Source: Oscheius onirici
Lineage: Eukaryota > Nematoda > Chromadorea > Rhabditida > Rhabditidae
Assembly: GCA_932521025.1 (NCBI GenBank)
Contig: OW051473.1
Coordinates: 4,154,001-4,218,000, forward strand
DNA: 64,000 nucleotides
Direction of reading: 5' to 3'
Below, piece by piece: positions 12,506-23,845 of the stretch. The notes beneath the pieces were generated by a model. The model was not told the origin of the DNA. It was given only the letters and a program-made list of their open reading frames with translations, and did no database searches. Every line of letters begins with the position of its first letter. Position 1 is the first letter of the stretch. The position numbers and the translations under genes were made by a program.

Positions 12506-14903
12506 TTACCACATGTTCCCATTGGTGCTTCCTGAATTGAACGAATAGACTGGTATTTTTTATATTACCTTGTTTTTTCTGCTGTATCTGATTGAGAGAC
12601 AGACTTGGCTTAGCAGGGCCACTTTTTCCAGCCAAATTGTCCAGGTCAAACAGTCCAGAAGCGCCAGCCCAGGTATTTCCAATTTTGGCTTGCGACTTGT
12701 TCTCGTTGCTGGAAGGCTGAAATTACAAGATTGACAGCCTTTAAGGACAGTCTGCTACCGTTGGAGAAACATTCTGAGCAGCTACAACAGGAGCTGAAGG
12801 CGTCAACATCATGTTGTTGGAAAAGAGGTCTTCAAGTCCAGATGACTGCTGAAAACGTGTTTAATAACTTGGATGCATCGTTGACCTTTTCTATTAGATG
12901 TTCATATTTGCACAACACTTTTTGGGTTTGCTAAGGACCCGCTTCTTTGACCCTGTTTGTCCAGACACTAAACTGTAGATGACCGCCGCTCAAACATTTG
13001 AGGACAGCCGCACCACTCCAGTCTATGTTATCTTCAGAGGGAACAAGATTTCATTCACAACTAGTATAAATAGAATAGTCGCTGGTTTCTGATCCAGTCT
13101 TTCAATTAGTGTGTACTCACCGGCTGAACTCCCGCGGCAGCAGGGGCGCTTCCGAAGAAATCCAAAGTACTGCTAGGTTGGGCTGGCGTAGCAGTAGGAG
13201 CTGAGAAACCTCCGAAGTCAAGATCACAGAGCGTATTCGTGTTTGGAGCAGCTTTTGTTGGACTAACAGTGCTGGTAGCGAAATCACCGAAAAGATCCGT
13301 TGAAGGAGTAGTAGTTCCAGTTACTCCCGGGGCAGAGTTCCAGTCAACACTGAAAAACAGTATGATAGTGTAGACCAATGTTCCTACTTGAATCCAGAAG
13401 ATGATTGCGCTGGAGCTGAATCAATAAGCCCTCCTCCTGATGGAGGACGAGGAGGACGAGAAGCAGGAGTGTTGGTAGTAACTGGAGCAGCAGAGAAAAA
13501 GTCAACTGGTTGCGACGAAGATGCTTTTCCGAATGGGTCCGATGGAGCTGCAGGAGATGTTTGAGAAGGAGCACTGTCAAGTCCGAGCAGATCAAAGCTT
13601 GCACTCGGAGCAGGAACGTGCTTTACAGTTGCAGATGGAGGAGCCAGAGATGGCACGTTGGTCGACTTGGCAGCTGAGGAACTGAAGTCGGCGAATCCAG
13701 ATGTAGGGTTTGGGCTGGGAGTAGTGTGAGACCTGGCAGCGGCAAAGCTTCCAAAACCATCATCTTCTGGCTGCGATATGTATGCTTGAAAGAAAATATT
13801 TAAGAGTCTACCTCATCTTGTCTGAACCCAAGCTCGGGAGAGTTCGAACTCTGCCTAGCATCTTCAGGAAATTGAAAAGCATTGACTTCCTTGCTCGAAT
13901 AGTCGTCTCTGAATCTTAATTACAACAAGTAGATGGTTAAATACTTTTTCTCGCTCTTCCACTCCGAATCGAAATCGTCATATTTCTTTGAAGCTCCTGT
14001 GTTAGAAGAGAAGGACGAAGCAGAGTTTCCTGTATTTCGAATCGAAGACAATTAATTGCAATGAATACCATTAAAGCCACTTCCTCTGCCCATCTTGATG
14101 TCGTTGGATGTATATCCCTGATAGCGTTCCTTGTTATCGGCTTTGGCCTTCTTTCTCTCTGTTCGCAGCTTGTCATCGTCGTTCAAGAGTTCTAGAATGA
14201 TGCCCACGCGGTGCCGAACTGTAAAATTTGTCTATGCGTGATGTAAACGCATTCATATAAGTCAAAGGAGGTGAAGCGTCATGATTCAATAGCGCTGTTT
14301 TATGTCTTCACAAAACGGGATGTTTGAAACGAAAATGATAAGTGCTTACTGTTGACCCCTTGATCCTTTCCCTTCTCGTCGACGTGTTTATAATGTTCGA
14401 GCGAGCGTAGCTGGAAGACGTGGTCCCTAGAATTGGCCAGAACACGTTCACTTCCATGTTGCAGAAGATAATTGAGCAGGGTCAAACTCTGAAGCAAATA
14501 TGAACAAATGGGAAAGAATAGCCACACCTTGTAAACTCTACGCCACGCATACTTGTTATCTTCGAACATTCTCTTCCACAGCATCTCTGTGACCTGATGA
14601 AAACCGTCATATCTGAAAATATAAATGACCACTATTAATAGACATATCATACTGGAAGGTAAGATTGGAGATTTCCTTCATCTGTGGTCCTGTAGGACCC
14701 CAAGGGTCTTCATTTGTTGCTTCACGAACCAGGTTCTCTGCTTCTGTATAATTCATTACGTATCCCTGTCTGAAGTGAAAAGTTTGTCTTTTTATAAAGT
14801 AAATAACTGACATTTTGTCTGTAATTTTCCGAACTTCGTACGTGGATATGTTTGAAGTGACCTGTTTCGTGAGGTTGGCCAATCCCGAGAAGAGGTCAGA
14901 CAT
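12506..14903 (-). CDS. rsd-3: EpsinR/CLINT1-type ENTH clathrin adaptor, RSD-3 orthologue
   Basis: The first exons (14812-14903, 14653-14769, 14528-14612, 14350-14488) give MSDLFSGLANLTKQ followed by an ENTH domain with the landmarks VMNYTEAENLVREATNEDPW, NKYAWRRVYKSLTLLNYLL, HGSERVLANSRDH and VDEKGKDQGVN. This is the epsinR/CLINT1 pattern rather than the epsin 1 pattern. After a charged helix (KLRTERKKAKADNKERYQGY) the protein becomes a Ser/Thr/Pro/Ala-rich tail with DLFG, DFGGF and DFFGSAP type motifs for clathrin and adaptor binding. It ends in NTWAGASGLFDLDNL, matching the CLINT1 C-terminal block. EpsinR works in clathrin transport between endosome and trans-Golgi; C. elegans RSD-3 is needed for import and spread of silencing RNA. 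At least ten exons. The gene is head to head with the AIN gene, start codons 857 bases apart. Confidence 0.93.
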
Positions 14904-15760
14904 GGCTGCCTAAACGTCAAGCATTTAGGAAAAATATATGAAAAAGTTTCGGTGACACACGTGCGCCTAATCGTGGAAAAGATAAGAGGACTGTTGCGCG
15001 ATTGATTACAGTGAAGAGACAGCTGTGGAATCTGCCGACTAACCGTACTGCAGGCGGCGTTTTCGCTGCGAGACCCGTGTTCTGCAGGCCGCTGCCGGCG
15101 CTACCTGATGTCTGCACCACTTTTGAGTCTATTGTTATATGTGAAAGAGCCGCAAATATTTACGCGAAACAGCTGAAATTTTCATGAATACTGAAAATCC
15201 AACCAGGCATGTCGATTTGTACTCATTCGGCATTTTTCTAAACATTTACTAAAAATTCGATAAAAGGTAGTTTGTATTTATCGCTTTCTATCAATGAAAA
15301 AAGTAATACTTCTACAACAATCGATGATTTTACCGTGTTTTGGCCAAACATATATTCTAGTTTTACTGTTTCCAGAAGGCGGTTTCCATTAACAACAGGC
15401 ACCAGCGTGCCATGTCCGCTCTGGCAAAAAAGAGGAGCCGAGTGACCAGTCGTTATTGTTTCTTACGACCCTGACTTTTCTTCGTTTCGGCGGGCTTCAA
15501 AAGAACGAGGCGGCCTTCACCAACCAGCCAGTAGTATTGATCAGGCTGAATGCCGCGCAGTTCGCTAACAATGGACTGTGCACCGTTTTTTACACGCGCT
15601 CCCGTGGTTTCATGGAAAGAATCTGTTTGTGAGAATGTGTTTCCAATTGATTTTCCGTATGAAAACGAGGGAATACCCCTTCTCTTTTATTGGATTCACC
15701 TCCTTTGACGTTTCAAATCTGGCAAATTACAGAGCTTCCGTTACTTATTGAGTGCCGCAC
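14904..15760. promoter_or_regulatory. Shared intergenic region between rsd-3 and the AIN gene
   Basis: 857 bases separate the two divergent start codons, so both promoters must lie here. I see no canonical TATA box close to either ATG. The only coding-like sequence inside is the minus-strand frame at 15453-15686, described separately. Confidence 0.6.
15453..15686 (-). CDS. Orphan coding-like 3' end, product unknown
   Basis: An open minus-strand frame of about 77 codons without an in-frame ATG ends in a TAA at 15453-15455. Its last part reads like real protein: GAQSIVSELRGIQPDQYYWL, then VGEGRLVLLKPAETKKSQGR and a basic end, with codon use similar to neighbouring genes. I cannot match it to a family. 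No upstream exon with a good splice site is visible before the AIN gene begins 75 bases away on the other strand. It may be the terminal exon of an undetected gene, a gene remnant, or a chance frame. The CACAG before codon TCC (about 15575) is the best internal splice acceptor. Confidence 0.28.
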   Translation of the reverse strand, partial: KRRGIPSFSYGKSIGNTFSQTDSFHETTGARVKNGAQSIVSELRGIQPDQYYWLVGEGRLVLLKPAETKKSQGRKKQ

Positions 15761-18700
15761 ATGTGGGGCGGCCAAGACTCTGTGGAGCCGCAGCAGCTCT
15801 GGGGAAATCCGGTAAGTTTTCCTCTTTTCGCTACCAGAAGTAAAAAAAGTGTTCTTGTACCGATTATATAGTTTGAGTGAAATAATCTAAATTTTTCACA
15901 TTCGTACGTTCAGAAAAATTGTAACAAAATTTTAAAATTATTCAGTTATTCTCTCCAATTTCAGGGACATAGTCAAAACGCCTGGAATACTGGTGGATCT
16001 GGGCACTCAATGAACTATCCGCCTCGACAACAGCAGTGGCAACAAAATCAGATGCAAATGCAACAACAACAACAACAGTGGGGATACCAACAACATCAAC
16101 AAACTGCCCAGCAATGGCAGATGCCCCCTCAACAGGTTTGTACTTTCTTCTCACTTGTTCTCACTGTCTAATTATAGATGGGATGGTCTAATTCACCCAC
16201 TCAAGGATACGCCGGATATGAGGAGAAAAAAATGCCTGGCAACCGTGGTTACTCCGGTTACGGATATGGAGGAATGCAGCATTCGATGGCGCCGCAGCCT
16301 CAGGCTTGGCACGGTCAGAGAGATATGTATCGTATGTTGTGCCTCTGTATCTATCTCTCTATGCATTTATTGACCTCGCTCATGCGTAACTATTACAGAA
16401 CGTCAACAGTGGGATAACAGTATGCGACCAGCTCAGAACAACTGGACTGGAAATTCTTCTTCCTCGTCGTCACAGTGGCAAAACGACTGGCAGCCAATGA
16501 GGGAAGCGGATAATTCTGGAAATTGCAGTCCTGGATTGAACAGTGCAGTAAGTAACTTTATTCGGCTTTTCTTTATCGCGTTATCATTTAACAGAAGTTT
16601 ACATGCGTGACTACGGAATTGACAAAAACAACTGTTTTGTCACAAGAATTTTGAAAGTCTTAGTTAACTTCTTCACACTCTCTCAATGGAAAGAGAATTT
16701 TACTCACGCTGTCAGGCACAAAAATACACATAAGCAACACAATCACATGATAATCGCTAGTAAAAATCATAAAATTCCGTCTGTTTCAAATTGGCGACGC
16801 CTTTTTTGTTCTTAAAGCTGATATTTGAATGCAAACTTCTATCAATTCTTAAGCGCGTGCAACTGAAAATACTTCCATCTACAGTAATTTGTTACTTCAG
16901 ATGACATTCGATACTTGGCCAGGAGTTGGAGTAACAGGACCGGTAGAGGAAGGAAACATTATGTGGAGAGACCCGAAGCCGAAGAAGAAAATTCGCGACA
17001 CCGGTGTTCAACTCTGGGGAGATCCGACAATACAAACGGTTAGTTAGTTACACGTAAACTTAAAAATATTTTCTTAAGAACATGGTGAGCTGCGGTTTTC
17101 TACTCTTTCTGTCTCCTAGCCTGCATATTAGAATCATCATATGCGTCCTTTTAGCGTTTTGTAGTCAAAGGCTATAGCGTCATCCGAAAACAATCAAAAT
17201 ACTGCTCTTTGTAATCTGGTGACGTGTAGTACATTTGGAACAAATCCTATAAGGACTGAAAGGCATATTTGCATGCTTTTGTGTTTTTGTGGCAAATGTA
17301 AATCTTTTAGGACAAAATTCTGCGCTGGAAGGAAGCCGAACACGAGGACTTCCAAAAGGGTCCCAGCACGTCAACGTGGAATCAGGTAGATTTCATATTT
17401 TAAGTTCATTTTGCTTTTAACTAACAAAACGCTGCTGTTTGTGTTCAGCTGTTATTCGGGCTTCTGAACATTAGCTCTTCGCCGGTGGTAGAAGTAAGTA
17501 TCGTTGTAAAGTGCTTGCATGCTCAGAGTCACGTGGGGTCACTTGTTCATTTTTCTGTTATGCTTTGGTATTTTTGGTGGTCGTGCACTCTCTCGTGGTT
17601 TCTATCAATTAATTTTGAAATTTATCAGGGAGGAAACCCTTGGGCGGAACAATCTGATTCGAGCTGGCCAGCTGGCATTTGGGAAAGTTCTGAAGCTGTC
17701 CTCGCAGAAGACCCCGAGTCACGCGCGGTCCGTATTTACCCTAAACTTTGTTCATTGCATTTGTCAATTTATCCACTTCTCACATGACCGCAATTAATCT
17801 TTTGCTTTCAGCTACACTACCCGGAAGATGGACTTCGCGGCTTCTCCAAGGCAGACTTTGTCAATGCTGTGAGAAGAGTCAATCAGGTCTAATCAGAGCA
17901 ATTTTTTAGGGATCCGGTGACATGAACGGCCCGACTGTTTACGCGTTACAGAATGCCTATCAGAGAGCTCTAAACACCGGACTTTTGCCAATGGACATGA
18001 AAAAACATCCACAGGATACAAAGTTCATGTCTCTGGTGAACACTCTTCTTCAAAAGTAAGTTTAGCGTAAACATTTATAATACGGTTCATTTCAGGATGG
18101 TCAAGGAAGAACAAGCGGAAAACGAACTGGAACATATACGACAAATAATGTCGCGTGGTGAATACCCTGTCACTGTCTCGGTATATTTTTGCTCCATTTC
18201 TAACAAAAGATAAAGTTACAGCAAGAACACGAACGCATCAGTACAGAACGGGATGGCTTCAAAACAGAAATCACGATACTGTCGGATGAGATCAAGAACA
18301 ATCTCCAAGGAGGATCGTGGTTACTGCAATGGCAGAAAAGAAACACAAGCTTGTCTGAATCAGCTGACGGACTGACATCTGCCCTGAAGAGTATGGGTAT
18401 TTCAGAGGAAACACCAAAGGTATATACTGGTTGTTATTTTTATACGTACTCTTTTATAGATGCCCAATCCAGCTCCATGGGCTGATGGTCCACCACTGGC
18501 TTGGAACGATGTTGCTCCCATCTCTATCAATACCGATCTCGACCGAGTCAGTATCGTTTCAAGCGAATTTATCTCGATCTTTTCAGCCCTCTAAACTCGA
18601 AGATAGCGGAAGTGCGGAACGGAAAGGGCTAGGTCCACAAGAATTCATCCCTGGCAAAAAGTGGGAATGGACTGATCCTGCCAAGGTTGCTGAAGATCCA

Positions 18701-18857
18701 CATGCAACTCCGGGATCAGTTCAACCGTCATTTGCTTCTCCAAATTGGGGCAATGGTACATGTGATCCTTGGACTGAGAAGACCGAAAAGGTGAAAGTGT
18801 TTCAAAAAAAATTCATTATTATCCTTCCAGAAATCTGAAGAGAATCCTGAAAACTGA
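15761..18857 (+). CDS. ain-1: GW182/AIN-family miRISC scaffold
   Basis: The ATG at 15761 opens MWGGQDSVEPQQLWGNP, and about a dozen exons follow in frame to the TGA at 18855-18857. The product has scattered GW/WG motifs (Argonaute contacts), a glutamine-rich run near 16070, and a block with DTGVQLWGDP, ILRWKEAE and GLRGFSKADFVNAVRRVNQ. Near the C terminus, GPQEFIPGKKWEW is followed by DPHATPGSV. This is the form of the PAM2 region of TNRC6/GW182 proteins, which binds poly(A)-binding protein. No RRM or UBA domain is visible, as expected for nematode AIN proteins. The role, from the family, is to bridge miRNA-loaded Argonaute to PABP and the deadenylases. AIN-1 and AIN-2 cannot be told apart by eye, so the symbol is provisional. 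Introns include one of about 360 bases after 16550. Confidence 0.85.
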
Positions 18858-21800
18858 ACAACTAGTGGGTTGCAGCGAATCAAAATCAATACAATTGTGT
18901 TTTTTGTGTCAAATGATATCTCTACCACAGTACATAACTTTTTAAAGACTTTTACCTCCCACTCTCAATATTCCACAGTTTGACCCCTTTTCTCATCACA
19001 CAGAATGCTGGTAGTCCGTTGTATTGAGTCTGTGTTGCAATTGTGGTTAGCGAGGTTTGTAAACTGTGTTTGTGTACTGCCATCACCTTATTCCTCCTCT
19101 ATGTTGTGTCCCTATCTATCTCCTTGATATCTCTTACTTATCCAACGCGGTCATCAAAGCTGGTCGCCAAGAACCTAAGGTCGTCTAGCCTCGTCAAGTT
19201 TCAAATGGTCAGAATGTAAATAAAGGTCTCGTGTTTGGTGGTGCACAGTTCAGAACAGACATATGACGCGGATTGTCAGCACAGTCACATGTGGACATCT
19301 TTCAAGGAGCAGCACTCAAGACTTCATGTAGTCGGGCTGTAGCTGATACTTATCATGAAAAGTTTGGATAGCAGAAGAACCAAAAGCTTTCAAATGCTTT
19401 CAAGTATGCGCTTCGCTTCATTTTGTCCTTTTCTGCACTTTGAACAGTGCAATGACAACATTGAAATGAACATCAGAAATCAGCAGGGAAGTACTGACAT
19501 CACATTTTTTCATCGAGGAGCTAGTGCACAAAAACTCGCCTTCTCCTCATCCGTGCACTATTTATCCCCTTTCGCTGCTTCTAAAGATGCCGACGTTTTA
19601 TTCATAAGAGTCGAGAATAGGATGTCCGCGGCAAAAAATAACTCGACGACCCCAACATGCACGTCACTTCGCCCACAGGCGTCCTCCTGTGTCAACATAA
19701 AAACATCCCACTCGTGAAACAGTTAAACCCTTTATTTGCGAAACGAACGCTTCTATGAAGAATGGAACAAACTAAGCAGCTGTATGTAGGTTTTTGAAGA
19801 TGACTCAGCGGCAGGTTAGCTGTCGTCATTTTGATGACGTCACCAGGCCGGATCTAAACTGTTTACTGGAACACACAGTCACTGTACAAGACAGTCACTT
19901 TTCTCGGTGGAAATATCTGGAACATTTTGTGCTGACGTCATAGGATGGCTACATGTCAGACGAAACCTGATATACGAAGAAAATAATAATCTTGGTGCCT
20001 GACGGGTCACTGTCGTGGTTTGCACATGCACAGGGTCTGGGTACCAAAACACCAGCACCTTTGCATAGTACAATGTACGAAAAGCAACGTGGCTTTGGGG
20101 ACGGGGAGAAATGAGAGCTTTCATAGGTCATTGAATGTTGCAATGTGCCAAGAGATAAGAGCATCTATCGCGAAACACGTAAGAACAGAAGGCCTGACCG
20201 GAATTTTCGTTCTTTTCAAAGGGAAGAGCGCATCTTTTTGCCCTGTTAGGCTGCGCTGCCGACTCAGAAAGAAAAGACAAACATGACAACCAGCGTGGAA
20301 AAAGCAGTCTAGTGATTTGGGGGAATCTCTAGAAATATCTAGAGGAGAAGGGAAGCCAGTGTCAAGAGACTTTCGCCATATGACTCAGCCACGAGTCCTC
20401 TGCCGGTGAATTTCGAAGGGTTACGAAAGTGGGCGCGTCAACAGGGAGATTGTCATCAAAACAGCGAGGATATGTGGAAAGAGCTCGTTGAGATGAACAA
20501 TGAGAAAACATAAGGCTTTGAAAAATTTCTGGTTTTGCTCACTCTTACTAATAGCTCGACTTCGTGGAAGAATATTGTTGATAAATACGAATAGTAGAAC
20601 TGGTAGAAGGACACTGAAAACGTTTCTCAACCCCACCCATACTGAATAGTCGACTGAGGAGAACTCGAGAAGGCGGGAGAATGCCACTATCTGCTACGAC
20701 AGGGGTTATATACAGTAGATGACTCAACCCACGCCCCTGGCGGCGGCAGCTTGCGAAATAGCATTCTCGTCCGAGAGAGCTTCGTGGGGTCATGTTTTAG
20801 TGCAGCTGATTCATGGCGGTGTTCCGAAATGAGTAGCGGAAGCAGATGGGCCATTCCTCCAAAACACTAAAAAATTAAATGACCGCTGGAAGATCAGGCG
20901 TTTAGATGTTATTGTGACGTGAGTTCAGCGACATGTGGTCACTACTATCCTTCGCCGAATGCGATTTTTCCATCGTTTTCGACAAACGGCGTTACGGTTT
21001 TTCGTTCGCAACAATTGATTAAAAAAGCTCCGTGTTTGTCGATAACCCACACATCATAACAACTTCCGATGCTTATGGTGTCAAACCGGCGCCGTACTGA
21101 AATGACAAGAAGGAAGGGTTCTCTTTATTATTCACATATTTAGGGTTTTCGGTTAGTATTGTCACCTCCCACACTCGTCAACAGCAGTTTCTCAACCGGA
21201 GCATGATTCATACTGCATTTCGTCAGGGCCACCGCGGCTATTGAAGCCTCGGAGGATTTCACTCACATAAAACCGCTAACTTTAATTGTACGCGATCAAC
21301 GATTATGCAAATTATACCTGAAAGTTTAACTTTTATTGGACGGAAGTGCGCTAATTTACGGGGGTTGCTATTATTTCTGACCCCGTGAAAAACAACCATG
21401 GGCGGACAGTGCGTGTGCGAGCTAATTAAATCGCGGGTGGACAAATTCCGGTGACGTATATCGGCTGACCATTTCTGTCTGGCGTGGGTGGTCATAAATC
21501 TCGGAAACACATTTCCATCAAAGGAAGGAGAATCTTGTGTCTGTCGAGATGTGGGTCAGACCAATGGACCTCTTATACAATTTTTTTTCTCTTTCTATAT
21601 TCTTTCTTTGTCTGGCTTTTCCAATGGAGTTGAAGAAAACCCCAGATAACTGCAATTATAATGAATCACACAACCCAAATTGATCTGTTCTGCCCCAATT
21701 ACAGAGGTCATGGGAATGGTCAGCGCCCAGCATCAATAGATAAGGTCTTGTTAGACTTGCCATCATCTCGCCCATTTCGTCTATTCACAGAATAAACATC

Positions 21801-21875
21801 TGATTGCCAGATGTTCTCTTGGAAGAAGTAAACTCTGCCATTGATTGCGTATAGCTGCCGCGTTCGCAAAAACCA
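18858..21875. other. 3 kb between the AIN gene and aspartylglucosaminidase
   Basis: The left part is the probable 3' UTR of the AIN gene, up to an AATAAA at 19219-19224. The rest shows no exon chain I can support. On the minus strand a TATATAA at about 20708 precedes an open frame (20421-20687, 88 codons) that is hydrophobic but lacks an ATG. A pyrimidine-rich run at 21580-21620 lies upstream of the next gene. A weak unrecognised small gene near 20.5 kb is possible but unproven. Confidence 0.45.
19219..19224 (+). terminator. Polyadenylation signal of the AIN gene
   Basis: AATAAA about 360 bases after the stop codon, with no nearer candidate seen, giving a 3' UTR of roughly 380 bases. Confidence 0.45.
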
Positions 21876-23253
21876 ATGCCACTGCTAATTCCGTTTATTC
21901 CATTTCTGCTTTTTATTGGCGTTACCAGTAGTGAATCGACTTTCATCAAAAATGGAGTCAAGCCACGTCTAACTCCTGCAAAACCCATTATTATCAACAC
22001 TTGGGGAACGGATCAATTTGAGCAGGCAAATCAAAAAGGTATGTCTTCATAACCCGCATAAAATAAGGTTTTAGCTTCTGCTGCATTGAATGGTGGTCGA
22101 ATGTATTCTTTGGTAGCCGGTCTCAGTGCCTGTGAAGCTCTTCAATGTGACGGAACAGTAGGCTACGGCGGATCGCCTGACGAGACAGGAGAGTCTACTT
22201 TGGACGCTCTAGTAATGGACTCGTAGGTCAGATTTTTTGTCTTACTGTATTTTTCAGTGTTGGACATAAGATGGGAGCAGTGGCTAATCTTCATAGAATC
22301 AAAGATGCTGCTCGAGTTGCCTGGGCTGTAATGAACTACACAATGCACACGATACTTGTTGGAGAATCGGGTACCACACTTAGAAAAGCGTGCAATTTTT
22401 CAGCAACCAACTTTGCAAAGATGATGGGTTTCAAAGAAGAAAATTTGACGACAGATCAATCGACAAAGCTGTATAACGATTGGAAGTCCAACAAGTGTCA
22501 ACCCAATTTTTGGCAAAATGTCGCTCCAATGGCCAACGCTTCTTGTGGACCTTACAATCCTCTTCCTTACAATATGCACGTGAAGAAATCTCCTATGATT
22601 GATAGGTTTGTTTGACTCAGTTCTCGAGGTTTATTAGTAGATTCCACCATGATACAATTGGAATGGTCGTTCTCGATGAAAACAATCATATCGCAGCTGG
22701 AACATCAACAAATGGAGCAAAATACAAAGCAAGACTACTATGAGTCAGAGTACAACCGGAAGAATTTCAGATACCCGGAAGAGTGGGTGACTCGCCTATT
22801 CCCGGTTCCGGTGCGTATGCTCTGGAGAATGTTGGTGGAGCAGCCGCTACTGGTGACGGTGACGTAATGATGAGATTTCTTCCAAGGTATGAATAGTACA
22901 AGAGAGCTAAAAGTTGTTCAGCCTACTAACTGTCGAATACATGAGTCTGGGTGCCAAACCGGCTAAGGCAGCTAGGAAGTCACTTCTGAGAATTTTGTCG
23001 CTCTATCCCAAATTCCAAGGTGATTAAGCTCATCAGCAATTGATTACTTGGTTCAGGAGCTGTTGTGGCGGTCAATGTTTTGGGAGAATATGGAGCAGCA
23101 TGTGCTAACCTTATTGGAAAGTTTGGCTACGTTGTATATATAGAAGGAAAGACCCATACTAATCAGACTGTCTGTATCAAGAATAGCGAACACGGATCTC
23201 TCAACCCGCATAAGAAGAAGAATAAGCATCACAAGAACCATCTTTTTGTATAA
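21876..23253 (+). CDS. AGA: Lysosomal aspartylglucosaminidase (N4-(beta-N-acetylglucosaminyl)-L-asparaginase)
   Basis: This Ntn hydrolase cleaves the GlcNAc-Asn bond in lysosomal glycoprotein breakdown. The ATG opens a signal peptide ([16 protein letters not shown]), then [17 protein letters not shown]. Family landmarks follow in order: [40 protein letters not shown], then [11 protein letters not shown], where the Thr of HDTIGM is the autocleavage site and nucleophile. [28 protein letters not shown] and [12 protein letters not shown] follow. All catalytic signature residues are present, so it should be active. The intron after GAKYK (22729-22770, 42 bases) starts with GC, not GT. The C terminus extends beyond the human enzyme into a Lys/His-rich tail ([11 protein letters not shown]). 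The gene lies upstream of the MOLO-1-like gene on the same strand, 592 bases apart. Confidence 0.97.
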
Positions 23254-23845
23254 GATAAACAATTATGCAAAGGGTTATTCGTCCATGTGTTGATGCTTAT
23301 TGGCTTAGTTGTTAGAAGGAAGAGTTTGGGTGCGCTCGCCGAAGAGAGCCACTCGAGGCTGATACGAAGCACGCTGACCGGGCGCTTGACAGTATCAAAT
23401 AACTCTATTCAACGACTCGCACATCGGCCTTTGTCTATGGCTCTAACAGCCTCTTAGCTTTATCTCTTCCTGTTTTTGTGGCTTTCTTCTGCTAAGTTGT
23501 AGCTCTCACCTCTGCACAAGCAAACAACACATTGTTCCGGTTATTCAGGACAGACCGGGTTCGAATACCCTCTCAGTTAACCTAGGGCCCGGGTCTGAAA
23601 CATTTTTGTACCCGGCGGCGCTTCTCCTCATGTTTCACTCTTTCAAGTGCATTTCTGACGAAAAACTCGGAGCGGTCTGTGCGAGCGCCGGTCAACAGGC
23701 CTGGCCACTCTTCCACGATATCTCATTATTGGCTACGAGCAGGACAATCATTTCTTGATCTCACAGCCATCTTTTCACCTATATTTGTCCCATTTTCAGT
23801 TTTCAACTCCCCACTACCGTTTCTGCTTATTTTCTTATGTTGGAA
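23254..23845 (+). other. Intergenic between AGA and the MOLO-1-like gene
   Basis: Contains the AGA 3' UTR and the promoter of the next gene. A tRNA-like GGGTTCGAAT near 23570 does not fold into a T-arm and has no partner arms. Confidence 0.5.

Noticed and set aside
20421-20793. Hydrophobic minus-strand frames behind a TATATAA
   Set aside because: No ATG in the hydrophobic frame and no splice sites; a small secreted gene could not be supported.
23550-23610. tRNA T-arm-like GGGTTCGAAT
   Set aside because: The five-base stem does not pair and there is no D-arm, anticodon arm or acceptor partner.
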